64,000 bases of DNA from Platanthera guangdongensis (taxonomy: Eukaryota > Streptophyta > Magnoliopsida > Asparagales > Orchidaceae), in contig CM077150.1 of assembly GCA_039583875.1 (NCBI GenBank), positions 182,036,375 through 182,100,374 of the forward strand, read 5' to 3'. The position numbers and the translations under genes were made by a program. Of the stretch, positions 43,212 through 53,299 are shown in pieces (the stretch's first letter is position 1; every line of letters begins with the position of its first letter). The notes below the pieces were generated by a model, which had not been told where the DNA came from, ran no database searches, and was given only the letters and a program-made list of their open reading frames with translations.

Positions 43212-46101
43212 TTGTATTGCTTGTATACTTTGTTTATTGCATATGTGTATGCGGTTTGTATGTGTGCCATGATGGTCGCAGGCTTTGTGATGATTCGGAA
43301 TACGCTGGCGCGAGCATTGTTTGATACGGGTGTGTCGCCCTTTTTTCTGTCTAGCGAGTTCATAGCACGGTTTGGGAAACCAAGTCGTGTAAAGACAGAT
43401 AGCATCAGAGTGGTGTTGCCAAATGGTTGTTTGATGCTCGTAAACCGAGCTTGCGATGTGGCGATGTAAATAGGAAGTCGGGATTTCTGCTTGACTGCAT
43501 CTGTATTGCCGATATCGGAATTCTACGTGATATTTAGTATGGATTGGCTCGCGGAGCAGCACGCTTTGATTGATTGTCGGTCCAAAGAGATCACGTTGGG
43601 CCAGAATACCTAGCAGGAGACAAGGTTCGCGGGTATGCGAGGAGTTGGCGGGACGTTGATGTCTGCACTCCAAGTTATCAAAGCTGTTCGGAAAGGCACG
43701 AAGTTATACTTCGCGTTGATTCAGGCTGTGGAGCCTAAGGCCAGTGTGTGCGATGTTCTGATCGTGTCAGGAGTTTATATATGTGTTTCCCAAGGATCTC
43801 CCTGGGCTACTACCCCAGTGAGAGATTGACTTCACGATCGAGTTGGTGCCAGGTGCGAAACTTGTGGCCCGCTCCCCATATCGCGTCGCGCCAAAGGAAA
43901 TGATGGAGTTGAAAGTCCAACTCCAGGAATTGCTAGAGCATGGGTTTATACGCCCAAGCATGTCCCCTTGGAGCGCCCCTGTGCTTTTTATGAAAAATAA
44001 AGACGGTGGCTTGCGATTATGTATTGATTACCGTGAACTGAATAAGCTGACCGAGAAAAATAAATATCTGATTCCGCAGATTGATGAGTTGTTCGATCAG
44101 CTAGTGGGATCGTCCGTCTACTCGAAGTTGGACTTGAAGTCTGGGTACTACCAGTTGAGAATCCGGGAAGGTGACATTCCCAAAACTGCATTTGGAACAC
44201 GGTACGGGCACTATGAGTTCACGGTAATGTCGTTTGGGCTGTGCAATGCGCCCTAGGTGTTTATGGACTTAATGCACCGAACGTTTAGAGAGTACCTAGA
44301 CCTGTTCGTGATAGTGTTCATTAATGATATCTTGGTGTACTCGAGATCGGAAACCGATCATGAGATGCACTTACGGTTGGTATTGAATACCTTGAGGCAG
44401 AATCAGCTCTATGCCAAGTTCTCGAAGTGCGAGTTTTGGCTATCGTCGGTGGATTTTTTGGGCAATGTGGTGAGTGGAGCGGGCATAGTAGTGGATCCAG
44501 TAAAGATAAGGGCCATACAGGAATGACCAGTGTTGTCTTTAGTGGCCAAGGTCAGGAGCTTCCTTGGACCAGCGGGCTACTATCGAAGATTTGTTGAAAA
44601 CTTCTCGCGGATCGCTTTGCCGCTAACCACACTAACGAGAAAAGATCAGAAGTTTGTTTGGACGCCAGAGTGCGCACGAGCTTTTGAAGAGCTGAAGATT
44701 CGATTGACCACGATGCCGGTGTTGTCTTCTCCATGTGGTACCGATGGATTTGTAATCTATAGTGATGCCTCAGGGAGCGGCTTGGGCTGCATTCTTCTGC
44801 AAAATGGAAAGGTGATTGCTTATGGCTCACGCCAGCTGAAGGTGCACGAGCGAAACTATCCCGTCCATGACTTAGAATTGGAGGTAGTGATCTTTGCACT
44901 AAAACTGTGACGACACTATCTTTATGGAGTGAAGGTGGAGATCTATACAGATCATAAGAGCCTAAAGTACCTATTGGAGCAGAAGGACATGAATATGCAA
45001 CAACGAAGGTGGATGGAGTTCCTCAGGGACTACACCTTTGAGATTCATTATACTCCTGGGAAGGTGAACGTAGTCGCAGATGCCTTTAGTCAGAGAGCTC
45101 TGGTAAGGGCGAGCTGGTTGCAGAGGCATGATGAACGTCTCATCCAGGAGTTGGACGCATTGGAGATCTCGTGTGTTGACAAGAATGTTATTGCCAATGC
45201 ATGTCTGAACTGGACGGAGATACAGTGTGACCTTGCAGACCAGATTCGACGAGCAACGGGATTAGATGAAGATCTCTTACGCTATGTTAAAGAGGGGCCA
45301 AAGGGCAAATTCTCCTGGGATGACGGTCTTTTGCGGAAAGAGGGCCATTTGTGCGTCCCGAATTTGGGTAAATTGAGGGAAGAACTGATGTATGAAGCGC
45401 ATTATACGAAGTACTCAATCCACCCAGGGAGCACGAAGATGTTCAGGTATATGAAAAAGCTGTTCTGGTGTCCAGGGCTAAAGAAAGATGTTGCTCATTA
45501 TGTGGCCAAATGCCAAACATGTGCTATGGTGAAGGCGGAATGCTAGAAGCCGAGCGGTTATTTGAAGTCATTGCCGATTCTAGAATGGAAGTTTGACGAT
45601 ATTTCCATGGATTTCGTACATAGGTTGCCGAGATTGCAACAAGGAAATGATTCCATCTAGGTGATTGTCGATCGACTGACGAAAGTGGCACACTTCCTGC
45701 CGAACAGACGTGATGATTCGGTTGAAACTTTGGCAAAGTTGTATGTTGACCAGATTGTGCGGCTACACGGTGTTCCCCGGAGCATCGTAAGTGATCAAGA
45801 CGGGCGGTTCACATCGAATGACTGGAGGCTAGTTCATCAATTGTTGGGCACAAATTTGACATTCAGCATGGCCTTTCATCCCCAGATGGATGGACAAACT
45901 GAAAGGGCCAATAGAATAATGGAAGACATGCTTCGGATGTGCGCCCTCGACTTCGGCAAGATATGGGAAGATCATCTCTATATGGTGGAGTTCGCTTACA
46001 ATAACAGCTGCCAAGCAAACATCGGCATGGCATCGTATGAAGCTCTGTATGGACGGAAGTGTCGTACTCCGTTATCACCGCTTTGGGAACATGGGCCATG
46101 A
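43212..46101 (+). pseudogene. Gypsy pol pseudogene of element G1: protease, RT, RNase H, integrase
   Basis: Protease lies in the frame starting at 43212 (active site LFDTGVS near 43318), with stops near 43467 and 43609. RT, RNase H and integrase follow in another frame from 43843. RT keeps [14 protein letters not shown], but its catalytic box reads FINDILVYS, so the first Asp of FIDD has become Asn. RNase H starts near 44750 (YSDASGSG). The integrase zinc finger is near 45400-45540, and core motifs are MDFVHRLP, SDQDGRFTS and GQTERANRIMEDML. Stops lie at 44254, 44524, 44908, 45544 and 45658. The integrase C-terminus is deleted at about 46095, joined to the middle of the 3' LTR. Three stops replace Trp codons that the related copy at 1-1700 keeps. 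Confidence 0.85.
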
Positions 46102-48013
46102 GACGGGCATGTCATAGGCCATGTCAGGCAAAAATTATGCTTTCGAGGCTAAATTGTGGCCGTCCGTTTCTTCAGTTGAGATCCAATGGTTGAACTGCCT
46201 CCATGTATCCTTAAGGCCGGGAATGGGTTGAAAGAACTCATTTGTATGTGGCTTTCATCTTTCTAAATCCTAGAGAGAGAAAGGGAGAGGAAGAAGGAGG
46301 AGGAGGAAAGGGGCTGGTCACTAGTGGTGCTGCGGTTTTCCGACGAGAGATCCGAGGCTGGCGTTGCGGAGGAAAAGCTATTGCAGTTCTTCCTAGCCAG
46401 TTAGGAGCTCATGGCACCGAAGCGGTCTTCGAGGGTAACGAACTTTCTTCCTAGCCATGTGAAGGCTTCCTTTTTGGCATATGCATATGATTCCCCCACC
46501 AGAGGGTGGTTTGTTGTGGGAGTCTTTGGGTTGATTCATGGAATCACCAGTTGATTGACATATAGATCCGGAAATTGAGTACGGAATAAGCATGTTGTGT
46601 GAAGCTCATCTAGACAGGTTGGTCTGGAATGATGATGTTGGATACGAGCCAGAGAAGACTCCGTGATAAATGCGTAGTTTAGGAGTCGATGGGTTGGACC
46701 TGTGAAGGGAAGTAGCAGGAAGTACTGGGGTGGTAATCCAGGAAATTACCCGTATAATGCTTGTGTTGCTTGTGCTGTTGGGTTTTACCTGCGAAGAGAG
46801 TAGCAGGAAGTACTGGACTGGAAGTCCAGGAAATACCCTTTTGATGCTTGATGTTCTTGGGTGGTACCTGTGAGGGGAGTAACAGGAAGTACTGGAACGA
46901 TGAGCCAGGAAAGACCCTCGACATTACGGAGTCATACCTGTGAAAGGGAGTAGCAGGAAGTACTGGTGCGCCCAGGAAAGATCCGCAAATATTGTGATAT
47001 GAAATGGGTGTAAGAGAAATACCCAGGCTTGAATGAAAGAACAAGATTGGTGAGACCGACCAGTGCCTTTTTGTAGCCGCGAGTACGCCGTACTCGGTGA
47101 TGACAAGGCGATTTGAGCAACGGGGGGTGGAGGATCTGACCTGCGTTTTGTCCGTCCGACGTGAGACCTGAAAGTGTGGTCTATTGGAGCGCATAGCGAG
47201 AGTCTCAAGCCTGCGCGCCATGACACAATGGGGGCTACGGGCCAATCCCGGTGCATTAAGACTAGAAACTTTGGCTGCACGCCATGGAGTAAATTCTCAA
47301 GTGATTTGCCGTTGGGTTGTGACCCTGATACGGTGGTGGGCAACTAGTTCGCCGGTACACCAAGAATGTGCCCTGAGTGCACGGATCGTCGGGCCGGGTG
47401 GATGACAGTTGTGATGGCATGTGTGCTTGAAAGCACCTTATATGTGAGATATATATATATACATGCTTATGATATGCTATGCCTGCAGGGAAGAATACCG
47501 CTGCCCCGAGAATGGGGTAGGGTCGTTATAATTTGGTCAGCTGAATCCTGACCGTTGCCTCTGTTTGCCACCCTTGGGTGGAATGTCCCTGTGCAGGTGC
47601 TGGAGAGCCGAGCGGGACACATAAGGACTTAATTCCCTGCTGTATTTGTTGTTGCTGTTGCTAGCCCTTGAAGGCTAAAAGAAATGGAAGTGTTATGTTT
47701 TCTTTTGATGTGGTCGGCCTGCGTGCCAATGTTTGAGGCCACTATTTTGAAAGCCCTGTAAGGCCATAAGGCCAACTACTTGTATGTGTAAAACATTCCT
47801 ATCATGTATAAAATGTGGAGTTTTTATGTGTTGGACATTCAGGCGTGGAGTTCAAGTGCAGTGTTATAGGCTTCCGCTAGAATACAATGTGTTAGGGTGC
47901 GCTGCGGTACTCTGGTATCACATCGTAACTACACCGCCTGTTTTGTGGTCTATGCTGTGGGGCCCCGGCCAGACCTTCTAGTATATACTATGTGAACGGA
48001 TGGGGTTGTTACA
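46102..48013 (+). repeat. 3' LTR of gypsy element G1, 5' part deleted
   Basis: Reverse complement of 11978-13890 with few differences, ending GGGGTTGTTACA at 48013. Its start, including most of the palindrome array, is missing where pol is fused at about 46095. The next five bases, CCTGC (48014-48018), are the reverse complement of GCAGG at 14338-14342 beside the 5' LTR. No primer site follows, so it is a 3' LTR. Confidence 0.85.
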
Positions 48014-48016
48014 CCT

Positions 48017-50357
48017 GCTATAATAGACATAAGAATATTGAACTAGTGAAATAATTTTAGTAATCCACTATCAACCATAATGAATTTCCTACAGTGAAAA
48101 TCACCATTAACTACTTTGATTAATTGCACATGAAAATTGAAGTAGGGAAGAATTTCCATGAGAGAGGGGAAAAGAGAATATTATTCAAAACCTATATAAC
48201 AGATCAACAATATATAACAAAATGCTTTAATGACAAACCTTGCCCCTAGCCTGGAAGGAACCATCTTCGCTAAAGCACGCTCCACTTCTTCGCTAACCTA
48301 TATATAATAATCTATCACAATCAGCAATTGACTATCAACATTAGGGAGAAAAAAATAAGTATCTATATTTGCCAATTGGTTCTTTTTCTCATTATAATGA
48401 AATCATGACAATTTTAGCTCAAAAGTTCTGAAAATGATAGTAGTTGAAGAAAATGAACTGGTCAAATACACAAAAATGACCCTTTTTAAAAATTAAACTT
48501 AACAATCCAGCTCGTCTAAGTCCTGCTATAGGAAGGCAATGACAGCTTGCTGCATGTGACCATGGTAATCTATTCCAGTTAACAATAATGGTAATTTTAT
48601 AAAAAACTATAATCTAAAGAAGGATGGTAAGAAATGGGAGTGCTTCTCTCACAACTCGACGAAGAACGAGCTCTAGTGATGAACACAGCAACTGCAGGCT
48701 ATCCACCTTGAGAGCTTCCACAATCACACTACAAGGCAAGAGATTTAATTTAACGATAGCTCCCTGACAGAAGATAAACAACATGTCAAATTTCATAGAG
48801 AAAGGACCTGAAGGTTCATAAAACATCTGAAGGAAAATCTAAATTTGATGAACCAATCACCTTTTATAATTTATAAAGAATATCAATAAATAAAGCAAAC
48901 CAACAGATTTTGCAAGCATGAAGATTAGGTTGAATGGCAGAACCCTCAGTTTTACCTTGCTTAATTAATTTCTCATAGCAAATTCCTCAAACAAAGGATT
49001 CTTTGCATATACTTGGAGATGCCCATATTTATTATATAAAAAGATCATCAACACTTTCTAGCATGGCTACTCAATTTCTATATTAATGGCTTCATAAAAT
49101 ACACACATTTTTGTTCTATGCATTTGTTTCAAGATATAAGCCAGGACACCTGAAAAGGAGAACTTTTTAAATTACGTTGCAATAAAGATTGAATTTTGTG
49201 TTGTGTATAGGTTACCAACCAAGATTAACAAAGCATGCCTCCTCTTCATTGAGAACCACTGCAAAAGATATGACCTTGATGTTGTTGATCCTTCAAGCCT
49301 CATGTATTAAATGATATGTCGTTAATGAATTGGTTACTTCCAGTTCAGGGTTACCCAAAATTTTCTTCTTAAATTTGATGCACTATAATTGAATGAAATA
49401 CGAATGGAAACTGAGCTACATGGATTGATGTTAACTAGGAGCAAATAATCAAAAAGGCACTCGAGCTCTATAATTTATTTTATATTTTTCCCACACTAGA
49501 ATTGATAAGAACTCAACAAATATCTAACAAAGATGATAATCTGTAAATAGAAACGTGTATGACTTCTCCAAATACATGAATTTATACTATATCTGGTGCA
49601 AGCATCGAGAGAATACTCCCTCGAATTGGACCCCGAGTTATTTCCTCGATGGTGGACATCGACTTAAAACCCCTACAAGATGTGTATTCTTTATGTAGCT
49701 ACAAATCTGGTGGTTTGCGAAATTGGGATCTTCAGAAAATGTTGGAGGTCGGGTGAACAAACAAACCTAGTTCAAAGTCTGAAATAAAGAAGCTACTATA
49801 CTCCCTCGATCAAAAGTACAGTCCTGATAACCATTTTGGTTAGAAAACTATATGAAAAACCTCCAATTCCATTCAACAAAGTTAAGAGGAATGGTAATGT
49901 GCAACCGGGCAGGGTTGATCCGTTTTGTTAGGTGTTTAGAGATGTTTGCTGGGACCGAGAGCTCTCTCATGTGTGTTGGAAAACCAAGGGACTATTGGAC
50001 CTTGTACTCATAGTTTCTCAAAAAATTTAAATAATTACAGATATTGTATTTTTTTTGTATGAATAAATTGAGAAAGATGAATCTCTCACGAGGCAATTAT
50101 ATCATTACGACAAATTTGAGAATGAATTTTTTTCTCGTAAAATACTTAAACTGCATAACTAGAGACTATGAATTTTTCTCGTAAATTTGAAAGTATTGAA
50201 AAGAGAACATGCAATGGACAGAGTAAATATTTTGGAAAAATGCATTTGAAATTGAATGGAGAAGTCCAAATGACAATGCATGATCATAAACAAATAAAAA
50301 CCAAATTCCAATCATACCTAAGGAAGGCTTAAGCTCTGGTTGAAGACTTCTTATAAC
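48017..50357 (-). pseudogene. CBP60: CBP60 gene, 5' half (copy 1)
   Basis: Two exons are clear. 48728-48653 encodes VIVEALKVDSLQLLCSSLEL and VLRRV, bounded by CTTGTAG and GTGAGA splice sites. 48297-48239 encodes VSEEVERALAKMVPSRLGA, bounded by ATATATAG and GTTTGT. The phases join correctly. The next exon starts CAGG at 48017 and is cut there by the G1 LTR; its continuation is at 14342 on the plus strand. A weaker first-exon candidate at 50357-50318 (TTTTCAG acceptor, GTATGA donor, reading QPELKPSL) resembles the QPERKRPAL stretch that precedes SVIVEAL in CBP60 proteins, but is out of phase. No start codon was found. The rest of 48729-50590 shows no other gene. Confidence 0.8.
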
Positions 50358-51104
50358 CTGAAAATGATGAAGGAAATAGTTAAAATGGGTCTATATATTA
50401 TATTTCAAATTAATACTAATTTTGAGAAGTTAATTAGTAGAAAAGCAGAGAGATTATGCAGTAGGAGTACTTATAGGACAATAATAAGAGATGAAAAGTT
50501 AATCAGATGAAAGAGAAAAAATATTTGGGCTTTGGTTATCTTCAATTTGATGACTAAATTGGGCAAAATTTATTGAATTTTCCCAGACCTTGGAGTGAGC
50601 AGGGGTTATCTCAACTAAAATCAGTCACAACCAGAAACATAGTCAGCAACAAGTGTCTTTATTGATTAATAACAATTTTCTTTACAAGGCAAGGCATATA
50701 TGGCGAGACATGATTCACCAAAACCACCACAGGGAAAACGGAGACAATTACAAAGACAAGTCAACACAAGCCGCGTGGACTCAAACACCAAGCCGTCGGT
50801 CTACTGCTATGGAATCCGCACAATCCGCCAGTGTTGAAACCGATTCCTCGATCTCCTGTGGAGTTCGCCCTTGGGGAAGGGGTGGTCTCGCACCTACTTC
50901 TCTCCTGCAAGCAAAACAACAAAGAAGACAAGGTGACACAGACCCAAGGGCTCGGCGGGGGAGGTCCCACCACAAACCCGGAAGATCTCAGAGCGCTTCC
51001 CCTCCTTAGCCAGAAGCCGAGCTAAGGTACCCTCAGAAAGCACTTCAAGATTGGAGCAGGAGAGCACAGGGGAGAACCTGCCTTCTGGGGTACCCCTTGG
51101 GTCC

Positions 51105-51112
51105 TATTTATA
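51105..51112 (-). promoter_or_regulatory. TATA box of the Tat-like LTR (copy 1)
   Basis: ACTATAAATAGGACCC on the minus strand. GAGCTCGG-type sites (51260-51510) lie 150-400 bp upstream. The duplicate is at 56388-56395. Confidence 0.6.
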
Positions 51113-51259
51113 GTTTTTGAGATCTGGAGTGCCGATAACCAAAAGAACTGACCTGAAGTTACCAGAAAACACCTAGACGGGTCTGCCAACAGCCAAACTC
51201 CGCTGTTTTGATGGGCTATGGGCAGACCAACGGGGGCAAAACAGTAAAAAGTATATCAT

Positions 51260-51510
51260 ATGTCCAGGCGAGCTAGGGAGCTTTGACCACCTCGGCATGT
51301 TGTGCTCGCCTGCTGCTGCCGAGCTCTACTGCGTGGACGCGAGCTGGGGCTAGCTCGGCGGATGCCGAGCTCTGGGTGGACGACAGTTGATCTCTGTTCG
51401 ATGATCGCCAGTCTCTGATCGACGACTGCCGAGCTCGGGCTCGGCCTCTCCACTGCCGAGCTCGCCTACCGCCCTTAGCCCGATCTGTATGGGCCTTGGC
51501 GGACTTGCTC
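51260..51510. repeat. CGAGCTCG-type motif cluster in the Tat-like LTR U3
   Basis: Repeated GCCGAGCTC, GAGCTCGGC and CGAGCT half-sites around the palindrome CCGAGCTCGG, together with GATCGACGAC-type dyads (51391-51428). Less regular than the arrays in the other families. The duplicate is at 56543-56793. Confidence 0.6.
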
Positions 51511-51646
51511 GCCGGACACGGGGTTGTACACAATCCCCGCTCTTTTTGAGCTTGTCAAAGCTCGGAAAGAAACATCCAACCCGAAGTGTGCAGCGAGCGC
51601 TGGTTGGCGAGTTGGAGGGAATCTTCTGGTGGGGGCCACCTGCGGC

Positions 51647-51654
51647 TATATATA
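51647..51654 (+). promoter_or_regulatory. TATA box of Tat antisense gene 1 (copy 1)
   Basis: GGCTATATATATGTGCACC, 55 bp upstream of the ATG at 51709, on the strand opposite to the element. Duplicate at 56930-56937. Confidence 0.6.
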
Positions 51655-51708
51655 TGTGCACCTACCCACCTGCCTGACTCTTGCCATTCCCTTTGCTACC
51701 CTGCCAAG

Positions 51709-52752
51709 ATGCCTCTTCCTAAGGAGATCCAAGAGCGCATAGACCGAGCCCGCCAGGCCTCCGCAGCTCGCGTTGTCGCTCTGACGGTGGTCCCCGCGAA
51801 AGCTCCCCAAATCGACTCTGCCGAGCCCAGCTCCAAGAGGTCAAAGCCATTCCCTGAGGCGGCTGAGCCCATTTTCAACGACCTGAGGGCCTCCCTGGCT
51901 CGCGAGACCGGCTCTTCCACCCGAACTATTCTTGAGAAGGATAGAGAGGTTGTCGTGGTTGGCGACGATCCGGACGGTCAACCAGATGGTGAGGGCGACG
52001 CGCCGCGAGAGCCCACACCGCGAGGCGAGACCACGCTCGCCAACTCGCGATTCACGGCACCGGACAACCATCCCCGGGACCCACCTCTTCTCTTTGGGAT
52101 CCTGCCTGTGAGCTCGCAGAGGCCGAATTCGCCAGTGTGCTCCTCCCCTCCTCGCCAAACTGACGTGACCGCGGGGGCGGGTCTGGGGACCATTCCCACC
52201 CCGGGATTCGAGCTCATCTCGCCGGGGGCTCGCGGCCCAGGTCGCGGGAAGGATCTGAGGTTCATCCCTCCCCGCACCTCCCTCGATCTGCCAAGCTCGT
52301 CTGGTCAGTCTTGCTTGACTTCTTGCTTCATGAGTTTTTTCTGCCTCTTTTTGCTAACACCTGTCTTCACAGCCCTTCCCAGTCAATCGGTTGCCGAGGA
52401 ATCCTCGCGGGTAGCCCACTATTCTCCCCTCCCTTCCCCGAGCTCGCTGGACTCTTACCTAGGTCCTGAGGTGGATCGAGGAGAGTTGACGAGGAGGGAG
52501 GTCAAGCTCCTCAAAAAGCTGGTGTGCGGGCTGCGCGAGGTGCAGGGGGTCAACGAGACGCTACAGCGCGACTACGCGCGTCTTGCTGACGAGGTGCGCC
52601 GTGGCCAAGCTGGCGAGCTGATGTCCCCCTCCCGGCTCCTGGACGAGGTAGATCACGGTCTCTCGGTTGCGCAGAGGAATTCCGGAAGGATCCGCGAGCT
52701 GCTCCGCGCGCGGCATCCTAGGGGGCGGGGGTCGCGAGGCCAGGGTAGGTAA
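51709..52752 (+). CDS. Tat antisense gene 1 (copy 1), unknown function
   Basis: It lies between the Tat 3' LTR and antisense gene 2 and reads opposite to the element's pol. The ATG at 51709 follows a TATA box and a short pyrimidine-rich leader; an upstream in-frame ATG (51586) precedes the TATA box and is rejected. The product starts MPLPKEIQERIDRARQASAA. It has a long Pro/Ser/Gly-rich disordered middle and ends in a charged helical region (EVKLLKKLVCGLREVQGVNE) and a basic GRGSRGQGR tail. A likely intron at 52304-52372 (GTCAGT...TTCACAG) is 69 bp with no stop, so the frame is open spliced or unspliced. Copy 1 loses its downstream polyadenylation signals to the duplication junction. No known family is recognised. 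Confidence 0.55.
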   Translation: MPLPKEIQERIDRARQASAARVVALTVVPAKAPQIDSAEPSSKRSKPFPEAAEPIFNDLRASLARETGSSTRTILEKDREVVVVGDDPDGQPDGEGDAPREPTPRGETTLANSRFTAPDNHPRDPPLLFGILPVSSQRPNSPVCSSPPRQTDVTAGAGLGTIPTPGFELISPGARGPGRGKDLRFIPPRTSLDLPSSSGQSCLTSCFMSFFCLFLLTPVFTALPSQSVAEESSRVAHYSPLPSPSSLDSYLGPEVDRGELTRREVKLLKKLVCGLREVQGVNETLQRDYARLADEVRRGQAGELMSPSRLLDEVDHGLSVAQRNSGRIRELLRARHPRGRGSRGQGR

Positions 52753-53299
52753 GTGAGCGGCTCCTCTGCCGAGCCAACCGGCACTCGCATCCCGATGCCC
52801 TCCCTGCTTGCGCGCCCTGCCTTTTGAATCCTGACTGTTGCCTCTGTTTGCCACCCTTGGGTGGAATGTCCCTGTGCAGGTGCTGGAGAGCCGAGCGGGA
52901 CGCATAAGGACTTAATTCCCTGCTGTATTTGTTGTTGCTGTTGCTAGCCCTTGAAGGCTAAAAGAAATGGAAGTGTTATGTTTTCTTTTGATGTGGTCGG
53001 CCTGCGTGCCAATGTTTGAGGCCACTATTTTGAAAGCCCTGTAAGGCCATAAGGCCAACTACTTGTATGTGTAAAACATTCCTATCATGTATAAAATGTG
53101 GAGTTTTTATGTGTTGGACATTCAGGCATGGAGTTCAAGTGCAGTGTTATAGGCTTCCGCTAGAATACAATGTGTTAGGGTGCGCTGCGGTACTCTGGTA
53201 TCACATCGTAACTACACCGCCTGTTTTGTGGTCTATGCTGTGGGGCCCCGACCAGACCTTCTAGTATATACTATGTGAACGGATGGGGTTGTTACACCT

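Larger units (their letters stand above)
50591..51530 (-). repeat. 3' LTR of the Tat-like element (copy 1)
   Basis: On the minus strand it begins TGTACAACCCCGTG at 51530, right after the tract CAAAAAGAGCGGGGATTG (51548-51531). It has a TATA box at 51105-51112 and an AATAAAGACAC polyadenylation-type signal near 50660. The left boundary near 50591 is approximate. U3 carries CCGAGCTCGG-type motifs. It is the same family as the fragment at 18225-19089. Short open frames here are not genes. Confidence 0.7.
47543..52825 (+). repeat. Tandem segmental duplication, copy 1 (5283 bp)
   Basis: This holds the end of the G1 3' LTR, the 5' half of CBP60, the Tat 3' LTR and the first Tat antisense gene. It is repeated at exactly +5283. 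I count about 16 single-base differences by eye and no indel (about 0.3%). AATCCTGA is present at the left edge, at the junction and at the right edge (58109 on), so the duplication is bounded by 8-bp microhomology. Confidence 0.95.

Noticed and set aside
50653..51661. Several frames on both strands over the Tat LTR
   Set aside because: They overlap the TATA box, U3 motif cluster and polyadenylation region of an LTR and are duplicated only as part of the 5283-bp block.
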